Positions 1 through 11,045 of a stretch of DNA of 64,000 nt are shown here, in pieces (the first letter of the stretch is position 1; every line of letters starts with the position of its first letter). The stretch lies in the NCBI GenBank assembly GCA_018398585.1, contig JAGTTD010000022.1, positions 10,145,501-10,209,500 of the forward strand, read 5' to 3'. The translations under genes and the position numbers were made by a program. A model generated the notes under the pieces. The model ran no database searches and was not told the DNA's origin. It was given only the letters and a program-made list of their open reading frames with translations. This DNA comes from Simmondsia chinensis. Its lineage: Eukaryota; Streptophyta; Magnoliopsida; Caryophyllales; Simmondsiaceae.

Positions 1-3000
1 TCCTATTCCAATGTCTTTGTATAGGAGTTGAGCTATATCTTGCTAATAAGTTAACCAAAAAAGCTGTATATGGTCCTGTGCAGTTAGCAAGATACTTCAG
101 TGCACTTATTGCACTTAAGTATGGCACTTTAGGACCAAAAATTTCTTCATTACCCTCTCGAGGGCAAAAATGGTCCTTATTTACGTCATGGGATTGGATG
201 ACCATTGGGGTATTAAATGGATGTGCCTTATCTATATTAAAATGTTTGAACACTTTCTCTATATAAGTCGATTGATGGACCAAAATTCCATCAGATAAGT
301 TCTCTATCTCTAGGCCAAGATAATATTTTATCTTTCTAAGATCTTTCATCTCAAACTCCTTATTTAGATATGGAACAACTTGTTTAATCGCTTCAGGAGT
401 TCTTTTGATGTTTAAATCATCAATATAGACTGCAATGATAGTAAATCCAAAATTCGATTTCTTAATAAACACACATACGCTAACGAGATTGTTAACATAT
501 CCTTTCCTCGGAAGGTATGTATTAAGACGATTGTACCACATTCGCCCTGATTATTTTAATCTGTACAATGATCTCTAAAATTTGATTGAACATAGCTCTC
601 GAGGTTTTGAGCTATATGCATTTAGCATTTGTACTTCTTTAGGACTTTCATATAATATCATTATCAAGTGATCCACATAGATAAGTTGTTACCACATCCA
701 TAAGCCGCATGTAGAGGCCTTCAGAGACTTCCAAGCTTATTAATAATCTAAATATAATTGCATACATTACTGGTGAGTATGATTCTTCATAATCAACTCC
801 AGGGCTCTGTACGAAACGTTAAGCTACAAGTCGTGCTTTATATCAGACCACTTCATTCTTTTCCTTTCTTTTTTTGTACAAATACCCACTTATAGCTTAC
901 GGGTTTCATGTTTTGCAACATCTGGACTATAGGTCTAAAAACTACACATTTTGCAAGTGAATCTAATCCTACCTAAATTACGTCTTTCCATTTCGTCCAA
1001 TCATTTCTTCTTTGGAATTCTTGAACAGATTTCGGTTTAAGATCTTCACTTTTTGTGGTCAAATCAGTTGGCTACAGTATACGTGAAAACTTGATCAATA
1101 ATCGTCTTATTTCAGGTCCATCATATGCCAATAATAGTATAGTTTACCGAGATTTCGTCATCCTTGATTTTCATTATTTTTACAATTCTTAGGTACTTGA
1201 TATCCTTGAGGAACCATTTCGTCTTCTCTATCTTTTTCTTGTATTTGCATTTGTACTTTTTAAGGGGCTTCCTTTTCAAAGGGTTTTAATAAAGGAACCA
1301 ACTTGTTTATTTTCTTCCATTTTCTTTCTTGAATTCTTATCTTTAGAACCAACAGGTCTACCACACTTCTGGTTGTAGTAGATATACTTGCCAATGTCTA
1401 GGAAGACTGTTTATTTGAAATATCAATTCGAACAGGAGCATTTATAGATGGAATATGTAACTTGGTCATTCTCTTTATATCAACGAATACATCTGATAAT
1501 TGGTTTGCAATATTTTGGAAATTAATAATTTTCTGAACCTCCATTTTACATTGATTTATAAGCGAATCAAAATGTGATATGCATTCCACAAAATTTCTTG
1601 CTTTTCCAACTTTAATTTTCCTTCCCTAGTTTTGGAAACATTGTTTCGTCAAATTTACAATCTGCAAACTGTGCTGTAAAAATATCTTCGGTCAATGGTT
1701 CAAGATATTTTAGAATTGACGAAGATTCAAATCCAACATAATTTTCAAGTCTCCTTTATGGATCATCTTTGTGCGCGGGGGTGAAGCAATTGAAACATAC
1801 ATAGAGCAACCAAAAATTCGTAGATGGGATATTTTTGGTTCTTCACTAAAAACAAGTTGTAGTTGGGAGTATTTATGATAAGCAGTTGGTATAGCACGAA
1901 TTAGTGCTGTAGCATGTAATATAGCATGCCCCATGCAGAGCTAGGCAACTTTGTTTTCCTAAGCAACGGTCTAGCAATTAGCCGCAGATGTTTGATCAAA
2001 GATTCTGCAAGACTATTTTATGTATGCTGGTGAGCCATAGGATGCTCAACTGTAATCTTAATTGACATACAATAGTCATTAAAAGCTTGGGATGTAAATT
2101 CTCATGCATTATCAAGACGAATCTTTTTGATCGTGTAATCTGAAAATTGAGCTCGTAATCAAATTATTTGTGCAAGGAGTCTTGCAAATGCTACATTACA
2201 AGTAGTTGTAGGCAGACATATGACTAATGTGTGAGGCATCTATTAATATCATAAAATATTGAAATGGTCCACATGATAGAATAATAGGCCCACAAATGTC
2301 TCCTTGTATTCTTTCAGAAAATGTAGGAGATTCAACCCCAATTTTAGTTGGGGATGGCCTAGTAATCATTATACCTTGAGCACAAGCAGCATATTAAATT
2401 TTATCAAGTTAAAGAATCTTCTGGTTCTTTAATAAATGTCCATGCGAACTTTTAATGATTTTTCTCATAAACGTTACACCTGGATGGCCCAGATGGTCAT
2501 GCCATAAAGCAAATATTTTGCAATAAGTTAACTTCTGGTTAACTACTGTATTTGATTCAATCGGGTTTATATAAGTATAATATAACCTAGAATAAAATTT
2601 TGACAATTTCTCCACTATGTTCTTTCTTTATAAGATATGCGATGTAATGTAATGATATTCTTTATCACCCTCATTTATTGTCTTAATGTGATAACTATTA
2701 CGATGAACATCTCAAAAACTGATCAAGTTTTTCTATGATCTACTAGAAAACAGAGCATCGCTCATATTTAGTTTTGTTCCTCTAGGAAACATAACATGTG
2801 CTCTTCCGAAGCTTTCAACTGAATTTGAAACACCCGATATTGTATTAAATTCGCTTTAGCTAATCATAGCTGAGAAAAATATATTTTTCTTTTGAGGATA
2901 GTGTGTGTTGTTGCACTGTCAGCTAGACATAAATCTCTATCTTTGACCAAATTTATGTTTCTTAAAATATAAAATACATATGTATTAGTAAAACTCTATT

Positions 3001-4295
3001 TATGTTGCGCATTAATAAAATTACAAAAGTGTAATTAATAAAATTTCAAAATGGCTATAATATAATAATACTTTTGAATTTTACTTTATAAATATAGTTG
3101 ATCAAAGCCTAATTTTATTGAAAATAAGCCATTAAGATAAAATATCAAAAACATAATATTGTACTAAATTACACACACTAAAATGATATTATTGCATTAA
3201 AAGTAACACAAACTTTGGTATAAAAGACATAACTGAAAAATGACAACCTCAGTCCAGTTTGACATTCCATTGCCTATTAAATGATCAATTCTCCCACTAG
3301 CATCCACAAAGAAATCAAAAACATCAAGATGTCTCACATTTATTGGAGAATGATCTTCAGCAAAGTTTGTTTCTGCGTATTTGCCTTTTCTTTCGACGAA
3401 GATTGATAAAGGTTGTCCAGACATTTGGCCATATGACAAGTATGCACCCAATGACCTTGTATACCACATCTATAGCAATTTGTTTCGACTTCTTTTGACG
3501 AATTTTGTTGATGGGTTTTGTCCCTTTTATATTTCTCTTCATTGTTGCCGGATTTCTTAAAATTTGGTCCACTTTTATTATCATGGTGCTAGTTATTATG
3601 ACCATGGCTATAACCTTGACCACGTCCAAAACCACGACCATGTCCACTTCCAAGGCCACGGCCATGGCCACGACTATATGTATCATTGTCGTAAGATGTA
3701 GCATTCACTTTAGGGAATGGCTTAGACCCAGTTGGTCATGACTAATGATTTTTCATTAACAGTCCATTGTTTTATTCAACAACAAGAAGATATGAGACTA
3801 ACTCTGAGTATTTTTTAAAATTTCGCTCTTGATATTACTGCTGAAGGTGCATATTTGAGACATGAAAAATTGAGAATGTTTTCTCCAACATATCATCCTC
3901 AATAATATTTTTCCCGCATAATTTCAATCAGGATGTAATGCTAAATACTACAGAGTTATACTCGTTGATAGTTTTAAAATCCTTCAAGTGCATCCATTCA
4001 TAACGAGCTTTAGAGAGGATCACAAATTTTTTACAATCAAACCTCTCCTTTATATTCAGCCAAAGGACAAGCGGTCCTTTGCAGTAAGATACTCGGCTTT
4101 CAATCCCTTAAAAATATTATGTCATAGAGATATCATTGCTTTGGGGCGATCCTACAGGGATGCGCTATTTCCCCTTTTAGTTGTATCTCCGAGATTCATT
4201 GCATCAAGGTGAATCTCGGTATCAAGGGTCCAAGGCAAATAATTTTTGTCAGTTACATCAAGAGCAAAAAGCTCAAACTTAGTAAGATTAGCCAT
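1..4295 (-). pseudogene. copia gag-pol remnant (copy 1)
   Basis: Broken gag-pol of the left-hand copia element. Recognisable pieces on the minus strand are the gag N-terminus (4295 downwards), a protease/GAG-pre-integrase segment with LWHDHLGHPG (2409-2615), an integrase piece (1710-1934, with ILHATALIRAIPTAYHKYS, the usual post-catalytic copia integrase region) and reverse transcriptase toward position 1. None is longer than about 115 residues. The parallel copy at 41.2-47.1 kb allows frame-by-frame comparison. Non-functional. Confidence 0.8.
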
Positions 4296-4369
4296 TATAA
4301 ATTACAAAGACTAAGAAATGAAAACTTACCTTAAGTATATAATGGTCCTCAGCTGTTAGAGACTTGTGC

Positions 4370-4696
4370 TAACTAGGGATATATTATACTCATAGAATGA
4401 GAATAAAGATATAAGCTCAAATACAATTAGAGAAAATAGCAAGTTTTATTCCAGAATTCAGGAACCAGGTAATGTTTTTATTCTTTTCAAATATTTCATG
4501 TTTCTCTCAATCTTTTCGAATATTTCACATTTCTCTCAATCTTTTCTTTCTCTATATATATATGATATGAGGTTGAGGCAGCTTCTTCCCTTCGTATACA
4601 AACACGTTAATATCTGTGTCTTGTACAAGGCAATGAATAATCATCCCATTTACATGTATAAACTTACTTACACACACACACACGCACACACACGCG

Positions 4697-4787
<91 letters not shown>

Positions 4788-4876
4788 TTGACACAATTTT
4801 TAATATTTTAGGTATTTGATAATATATAATATTAACCATAAAAATTATACCCAAAGAATATTTAATATTTACATAA
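4370..4876 (-). repeat. 5' LTR of copia copy 1, swollen by a microsatellite
   Basis: Aligns with the LTR at 46633-47056. Shared landmarks are the ATATTATACTC block near its start and the AATATTTACA block at its end. It is longer because of a 31-bp tandem duplication (4486-4547, CTTTTC-AATATTTCA...CTCTCAAT) and a CA/TA microsatellite. Left and right ends are approximate because the terminal TG/CA have decayed and I see no target duplication. Confidence 0.7.
4671..4788. repeat. (CA)n/(TA)n compound microsatellite
   Basis: Roughly 47 CA dinucleotides with a few CG interruptions in the first third, running directly into about 12 TA dinucleotides. It lies inside the copia LTR and produces spurious open frames on both strands. 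CA/TA tracts of this length are often polymorphic. Confidence 0.95.
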
Positions 4877-4901
4877 TTTTCATCTTTCTAGATATTAATA
4901 A

Positions 4902-5413
4902 TATCTCCCTGTTCGAGTCTCATCCTACACTGCAAGAAGTCTACTAAAGCCGCCATTTCCCTTCGCTTTTTTCCCACCCACTGCACACTCCACTCTACCA
5001 TTCCCCGGCAACCGCAAACCCCCTAGATTTTCTCCCTCTTCCCACTCTCTCTCCTCCAAAACCCTCCTTCTTAACCTTAACTCCGACCAGGACCAGGGCC
5101 TCAAATCTCAACAAAACCCTAATGTCCGCTCCCAAATCATCGCCACCATTGACGCTCTCACTGACCTTGGCAAGGGTTCAATCACCACCGATTCTTCCCT
5201 CTTCGGGACATGGCGGATGCTTTGGACTATAGAGAAGGAGCAACTATTTATCCTTAGAAATTCAAAGTGGTTTGGAACTCAAGTGGGGGATGTCTTGCAA
5301 GTAATTGATGTTGAGAATCTTGCTCTCCAGAATGTGATTACTTTTCCTCCATTTGTTGCTCTCTTTGTTCGGTCTGGTATCCAGATTGCCTCTAATCAAC
5401 GAGTGAATTTCAG
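4902..5413 (+). CDS. PAP/fibrillin exon 1 (5'-incomplete)
   Basis: Open from 4902 (an in-frame TAA lies just upstream) to the donor GTAAAT at 5414. The first ~55 codons are rich in Ser, Pro, Leu, Phe and Arg (e.g. PPRFSPSSHSLSSKTLLLNL), as expected of a plastid transit peptide. Then follow SQIIATIDALTDLGKGS and FGTWRMLWTIEKEQLFIL, the N-terminal helix and first strand of the PAP/fibrillin fold, then GTQVGDVLQVIDV, NVITFPP and ASNQRVNFR at the splice site. No in-frame ATG exists upstream; the first ATG of any use is inside the domain (5217) and would remove half of it. The true start was probably lost when the flanking copia element inserted or when DNA at its edge was deleted. Confidence 0.8.
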
Positions 5414-5458
5414 GTAAATTTCACCTTTTCTGTCGGTCCCCATGATTTTAGGTTTATT

Positions 5459-5757
5459 CAAATTAGTTTCTCGTCTTTTATTTTGTTCAAAATGTTCTTG
5501 ATATTTTTAAGTTAGTTCAAATTGATCCATGTTTATAGTTTTGTTTAAATTAGTTACTGAACTTTGTTTTTTAAACTCAAATTGGTCCCAAATGTTATAA
5601 TTTTAAACAAAATTGGTTGGTCATATTTATCATAGGGACGAATTGAAAAGATGAGGGATCACTAATAAAATAAAACTTAAAAAAAAAAAGACTAATTTGA
5701 ACAATTTACAAGTATTAGAGGATAGTTTGAACAAAAGAAATGATTAGAGACTAATTC
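5459..5757. repeat. Fold-back / MITE-like element at start of intron 1
   Basis: The two ends are imperfect inverted repeats: AATTAGTTTCTCGTCTTTT at the left corresponds to the reverse complement of the right end (AATTAGTCTCTAATCATTT). Both continue into TTTTGTTCAAA. The interior is AT-rich and non-coding. A non-autonomous DNA element is the simplest reading. No target-site duplication was established. Confidence 0.45.
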
Positions 5758-6324
5758 CAGTGGTAAGTAATTTTGATGCCAAACCCTTGTGGCTATTCTA
5801 TTCACCGCCAATACCAAGATTATAGGCGCCAAAAGATTAGGGGATGACATAAGAGAGTGAGGGATTATGCGCTACTTATTTGATTGTGGACATCATCTTC
5901 CTTTCACCTAACACCATCCCTTTCCCCCTTTTTAGCCAAATGTTTGGCTCAGAATTCAACTCTTCATCTCTCACTTTCTCGTAAAAGTCATACCCTTGAT
6001 ATATATAGTATAGCAAATGTAGTTTGATATTTATCTAATTATATATGGTGACACACGCTAAAAACAATCTCACAAATTGGAGGCCAAGCAACTTGGTTGC
6101 TAACGTCTTAACTTGCTTATTCTGTAATTGGGTTAACTAAAAAAGATATTATGCATCTGGTGAGTCTTTGGCTGGATAAACAACATAACTCATGGTTTTG
6201 ATAATACATATGGTAATATGGTTGCAAGCAGGATTTGGGTTTGCTTTTGGGCATATGGGTGTGGGGTTCTTTTTTTTGGTCAGAGGGTGTGGGTTGATTA
6301 TAAGGGTTGGCAGTTCCGAGATCT

Positions 6325-6584
6325 TATTAGATTTACTGTAGCAATAGTGAAACAAGGAGAGAAGAAGTGGGAAAATATTTCTTGCTTTTCATTTACCCCA
6401 AAAGGAATAAAGAAATACAAATATATAAAGGCAGGAGTAAAAGTGCGGGAAAGCTCCAACTACCAGCTAACTAAATAAAGAAGATAAAAGTATCTTAAAA
6501 TAAGCAAAATATCTAAAAGCTTATACCAAAACTATCTTAACCAAAAAATTAATATGACTAATACAAAAATTAATATGTCTAATA
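6325..6584 (-). repeat. 3' LTR of intron-1 copia
   Basis: Matches 16692-16923 over its length, including CTTGCTTTTCATTTACCCC and the AT-rich end ATTAATATGACTAATAC. It carries about 28 bp extra after GGCAGGAG. The adjoining bases on the minus strand read CTTGAGGGCGCG, a weak polypurine tract. Confidence 0.85.
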
Positions 6585-7005
6585 CGCGCCCTCAAGTTGG
6601 GGCAGAGATGTTCAGAAGACCCAACTTGCGCAAGATGTGCTGGAAAGCAGTAGGTGGAAAAGCCTTAGTGAGAGCATCAACAAGTTGAAGAGTAGATGGC
6701 AGATGAAGAACTTTGATGATACCAAGTTGAGCTTTTTAATGGACAAAGTAACAGTCAAGCTCAATATACTTGGTATGTTCATGGAAAATAGGATTCTAAC
6801 TGATGTATACTGCAGCTTTGTTGTCACAAAATAAGATAGCAGACTGTGGATGTGGGACACAAAGATCATGCAGTAGATGCAACAGCCAAACAATTTCACA
6901 AGTACCCATGGCAAGATTGAGGTATTAAGCTTCAGCAGACGAGCGGGACACAGTAGGTTGCTTCTTAGACTTCCAAGAAACTAAGGAATCCCCCAGAAAA
7001 ATGCA

Positions 7006-9247
7006 TTAACCAGTGACAGTGCAACGAGTATCTAGACAGGAGCCCCAGTTTTCATCAGCGAAGGCCTTGAGATGTAAAGAGGAAGAAGCAGGATAGAACA
7101 AGCCCTGACTAAGAGAGGCTTTGATATAGCAAAGAACACGCGGAGCAGCATCAAGATAAGCTTGTCGAGGAGCAGAAACATATTGACTGAGCTTGCTAAC
7201 AGAAAAAGAGAGATCTGGATGTGTAATAGTAAGGTAAAGGAGTTTGCCAACAAGACTGCAGTAGAACTCAGGGTCATGAAGAGGGGAGCCATCATCACAA
7301 CACAAGCAAACATTAGCATCCATAGGAGTAGAGGTAGGACGACAACTAAGCATACCAGTTGACTCAAGGATCTGGAGAGCATACTGCCATTGGTAAATAG
7401 AAATCCTAGAGGGAGGACCTCAAGAGTATTTCAGAGTACCCAGATCTTTAAGCCGAAATAGACAATCAAGATCCTGCTTGAACTGAGTAACAAAAGAAGG
7501 GTTGCTACTAGCATTGATAATATCATCGACATAGACCAAAACAACTGTGAAATGAGAAAAGCTGGATAGTGTTAAGAGACTGTAATCATTCTTAGACTGC
7601 ATAAACCCAAAGCTGAGCAGAGCAGCAGAAAACTTAGTCAACCATTGTCTGGAAGCTTGCTTGAGGCTCTAAAGACTCTTCTTAAGCTAGCAGGCAAGAG
7701 GCTGAGATGCCTCCTGAATCTGAAAACCGGGGGGAAGTGTCATATAAATCCCCTCAGAAAAATCCCCATGAAGAAAGGCATTGTTGATATCCAATTAGGA
7801 AAGATGCCAATTCTGAATGGCGGCAACACTGAGAAGTAATCTAACAGTAGTGAGCTTAGCAACAGGGAAGAAGGTATCAAAGTAATCAACACCCTCCTGC
7901 TGGGTGTAACCCTTCACAACAAGACGAGCTATGTACCTTTCCAGAGAGCCATCAAAGCGAACGTTCACTTTATAAACCCATTTACAACCAACCAATGTCT
8001 TGTGAGAAGGGAGAGGCATAATTTCCCAAGTGCCATTAGCTTTAAGGGCCTGGATTTCCTAGGCCATAGCCTCACGCCAATGAGGATGTTGAACAGCCTG
8101 GTGATAGAACTCTGGCTCCTCATGACTAGAAAGGGAAACAGAAAAGGCTTGTTGTGGAGAAGAAAGCTGAGTATAGCCGACAGCATTGGCAAGGGGAAAA
8201 GAAGTGGAAGGAGGAGAAGAGGAAGAAGAAGAAGAAGACGAAGAAGAAGAAGGAAGGTTATAGTGATAATCCTAGAGATAATGAGGAGGTTGGCGAGACT
8301 TATTGGACTTTCGAGGAGGGGGAGGAGGATGGAAGCTTTCTCTTGAGGCAGGACTTTGTCCAACAGATGGTAAAGCTGAGGAAGGAGAAGGAACTGCAGT
8401 AGCAAAAGCAGGTGATGCATCAGGGGAAGGAGGGAGGGAAACATTGGACTAAGGGGGGGGGGGGGGGGGGGAGAGCAAGGGAATTTGTATTTGATCCTTC
8501 AGAGGGTAAATATGAGGACGGGAAAAAAGGTGTATTGTTTGGTGGATTTTGGATTTGTCCACTGGGTGAAGGAAGGGAGATGTCATTATCAGTGGAAATG
8601 ACAGGAGCAACTGGTAAGGGTATGGAAAAGGAAGTACTTGGGATGTCATCATTAATAGGCACAGTACCCGGTAGAGAAATATGAGAAAAGGGATCCCATG
8701 AGGGGTAAGAGTCCTAAAAGGAAAAATGTCCTCATGAAATACCACATCTCTAGAGATAAAAAGTTCTCGTTTCTGCAAATTATAAAGCTTATAACCCCTG
8801 ACCCCAAATGGATATCCTACAAAAATAGCAATCCTGGCATGGGGAGAAAATTTGTTTTTGGGTAGTCAGGGTGGAGGCAAAGCAAAGGCATCCAAATGGC
8901 TTGAGATCCGTGTAAGTGGGAGCTTGATGGAAGAGAAGCTCATAAGGGGTTTTTTTGCTGAGCAGCCTGAAGAGAAGTCTGTTAATGATGTAAATGGCTG
9001 TTATTACAAGGGAATGTTGGCCTGGAAATGGAGAGCACAAGCAACACAGAGGATGTGTTGATGTTTTCTCTCCACCACAGAATTTTGTTCTGGTCTTCCC
9101 GCATTGGATGTTTGATGTATGATGCCATGGTCATGATAAAATTGGGTAAGTTGAAATTCTTTGGCATTATCACTACATTGGATCTTAATAGGTGTTTTAT
9201 GTAGAGTCATAACATGGTTGTAAAAGGTGGTAATCCAATGAGCAACC
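7006..9247 (-). pseudogene. copia RNase H, RT and integrase C-terminal part
   Basis: Minus-strand pieces in the normal copia order. Integrase at 8789-9210 has QCSDNAKEFQ and SNAGRPEQNSVVERKHQH (expected D and E of the catalytic triad present). RT at 7795-8019 has [21 protein letters not shown], and at 7420-7641 it has LVYVDDI with both catalytic Asp residues. RNase H at 7006-7353 has HPDLSFSVSKLSQYVSAPR and a FADENWGSCLDTR motif. Pieces are in different frames and some codons are stops. A 19-G run (8453-8471) lies in the proline-rich integrase-RT linker. Inactive. Confidence 0.85.
8453..8471. repeat. (G)19 homopolymer
   Basis: Uninterrupted 19 G in the integrase-RT linker of the intron-1 copia (poly-Pro on the coding strand). 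Confidence 0.95.
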
Positions 9248-9641
9248 TGTTATGATTCTCATAGTAGGGGCATATGAATTAGAGTATGAATGTAATAAGT
9301 GATATACGTTAGTTGATTGATGTCATGACGGTCTAACTAGTTAAGGCCGGCTATATCGTTAGTTAAGGCTAGTCCATTGTGGCGGCTAGCTTAGGCATTA
9401 GTAGGATTAGATTGTCTTGATTCAAGGCATTAGCTCATAGCTAGTAAGTAGTAAATAAATGTAATCGTAAGATTGTAATCTCATAACTTTGATGAGTGAA
9501 ATTGATATTTTTGATATCCTCTCTACTCTCTCACCTAACTTTCTCTTCTTATCTCATCTAAACTCCCTTTTCTTATCTCATCTTAATCTCAAATCTATCA
9601 CAACCTAGGTTATGATCCAAGAGTGACCTTGAATCATAACA
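9248..9641 (+). repeat. 5' LTR of element A
   Basis: 394 bp, begins TGTTATGATTCTC and ends CTTGAATCATAACA. The short inverted terminal motif TGTTATGATTC/GAATCATAACA is shared with element B. The initiator-Met-type primer-binding site follows without a gap of more than two bases. Confidence 0.95.
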
Positions 9642-10763
9642 ATTGGTATCAGAGCCTTGATTTGCTTCCGAATCAAGCTCTAAATCAAGAAAAATTACAA
9701 AATCTAATTGATTGAGTTGCATAAAGGCTTTGGATGCTTGCAATTGATTTAGTTGAATCAATTTCAACTAAATCGAGTTGTTTTGTGTCAAGCTTTGGTC
9801 ACTGTTGCAATCAATCATCAACAAAACAGTTTGGTGCTGATTTAGTTTGGTTTTATGTGATCAAGAATTCAATTCTGAATTCTGACTTGAGGAGCTTGTG
9901 TGTACTGTCATTTGCATTCACATCCTACGCATTGCTTGGGATTAGCTTCAGACAAGTTCAATTTGGTTGAGAAACATTGAAACAAAGTTCTGTGATTGAT
10001 TTCTATTGATTACATTCAACATAGCAGTGGTTACAGTGAGATAGTTCTAGTGAATTGATCAAGCTAGCTGTTGAAGCAAGTTGTGGTGGTTGTACTGCTG
10101 GATCGTGTGTTCTTGATCAGAATTCATCCAATCTGCTGGGAAAAAGCTGAAGTGAGTTGCAGGATCACTCTTGTTCTTGATCAAAATCAGAGGAATCAGC
10201 TTAGCAAAGCTTGAAATTCATGTAATTGAGGTGAAGGTAACAGATTCTGAATTTCTAAGTCATATTTGATCAGAATCCACTTCTTGTTGCTGAATTTTGG
10301 AGAAATTGTGTTGTTAAGCATAGAAGTGTATAAGAACTTAGCTTATTCTACTTGCTCAAAGTGGAATTGACGAGAACTCAGAAAAATCGCAGAAATCTGA
10401 CATTGTTCTTGAGGATTGTGGATAGAAGTGTGTTAAAGTCAGTAATTATAGCTAAGTTCGAGTTCAGATTCATAGCCTGAATTACTCAAGTCTTCACTGC
10501 ATTTAGGGTTTTGGTTCGAGTTCTCTTCAATTCGCGAGTTCAACAGTTAGGGTTTGAGCTCTGTTGCGATTATTGAGCAGAAATCAAGTGGTGGTTAGTT
10601 CGTTTTAAGGAGTAGGTTGCAGTAAGCAATCAGTTGTTGTGGTGGTTCGAATCAAATCCTGTGCTTCTTTGACTTTGAACTGGAAGTTGCATAGCTATAG
10701 ATCGTTTAACATATCAGTGCCTGGGAATGATGATACATCAGATTAGCACTTTAGAAGTGCAAA

Positions 10764-11045
10764 ATGTATGCTTAATCTTTTCGCCAAGTCTCCAACGAAG
10801 ATGCTACACTCTTAGTAGAAGTTTTCGCTACTCTTCGTCACATCACCGATGATGTTCTTCATCAATTGTTCGGTCCCTATGGTTACCTTGAGAGTATTAA
10901 GAAGGTTTCAAGATCCTACTTCATGGTAGAGGCTAGAGTGGTCTGTAAATCTCAAAGTTATGCCGAAAATGCACTTAAACACCTTCAATTTAAACTATCT
11001 CAGAAAGGGTACTGCAAAGATTATTTTCGGGTGGTAAAAGTCTAA
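10764..11045 (+). pseudogene. PTB-type RRM remnant carried by element A
   Basis: One frame from ATG at 10764 (an early TAA at 10773) to TAA at 11043. It reads TLLVEVFATLRHITDDVLHQ, LFGPYGYLESIKKV, then YAENALKHLQ and a final hydrophobic strand FRVVKV. The order strand, helix (ITDDVLHQLF), GPYGYLESI, strand, helix (AENALKHL), strand is that of an RNA-recognition motif. The phrase ITDDVLHQLFGPYG closely resembles RRMs of polypyrimidine-tract-binding proteins, where VLHQVFS-FG or -YG is characteristic. Element B has the related sequence at the same place after its leader. It could be a gag-like nucleic-acid-binding domain recruited from a host gene. Function is unproven and this copy is broken. 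Confidence 0.6.

Larger units (their letters stand above)
1..4876 (-). mobile_element. Ty1/copia element copy 1, cut by window start
   Basis: Antisense Ty1/copia retrotransposon whose 3' part lies outside the window. It is collinear with the complete element at 41155-47056: the first bases match that copy from about 42360, and the right-hand LTR (about 4370-4876) matches its 5' LTR. Minus-strand fragments read, in order, gag (start near 4295, beginning MANLTK), a Gly/Arg/His-rich stretch near 3595-3680, GAG-pre-integrase (LWHDHLGHPG at about 2500), integrase and reverse transcriptase. Stops and frameshifts occur throughout, so it is dead. Its 5' LTR ends about 25 bp before the open frame of the fibrillin exon 1, head to head with that gene. 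Confidence 0.85.

Noticed and set aside
4498..4854. Open frames across the CA/TA microsatellite
   Set aside because: Both strands are open only because CA/TA repeats avoid stops; the peptide is His/Thr or Cys/Val repeat.
8002..8402. Arg/Lys/Glu-rich plus-strand frames
   Set aside because: Antisense shadows of the proline-rich integrase-RT linker of the intron-1 copia.
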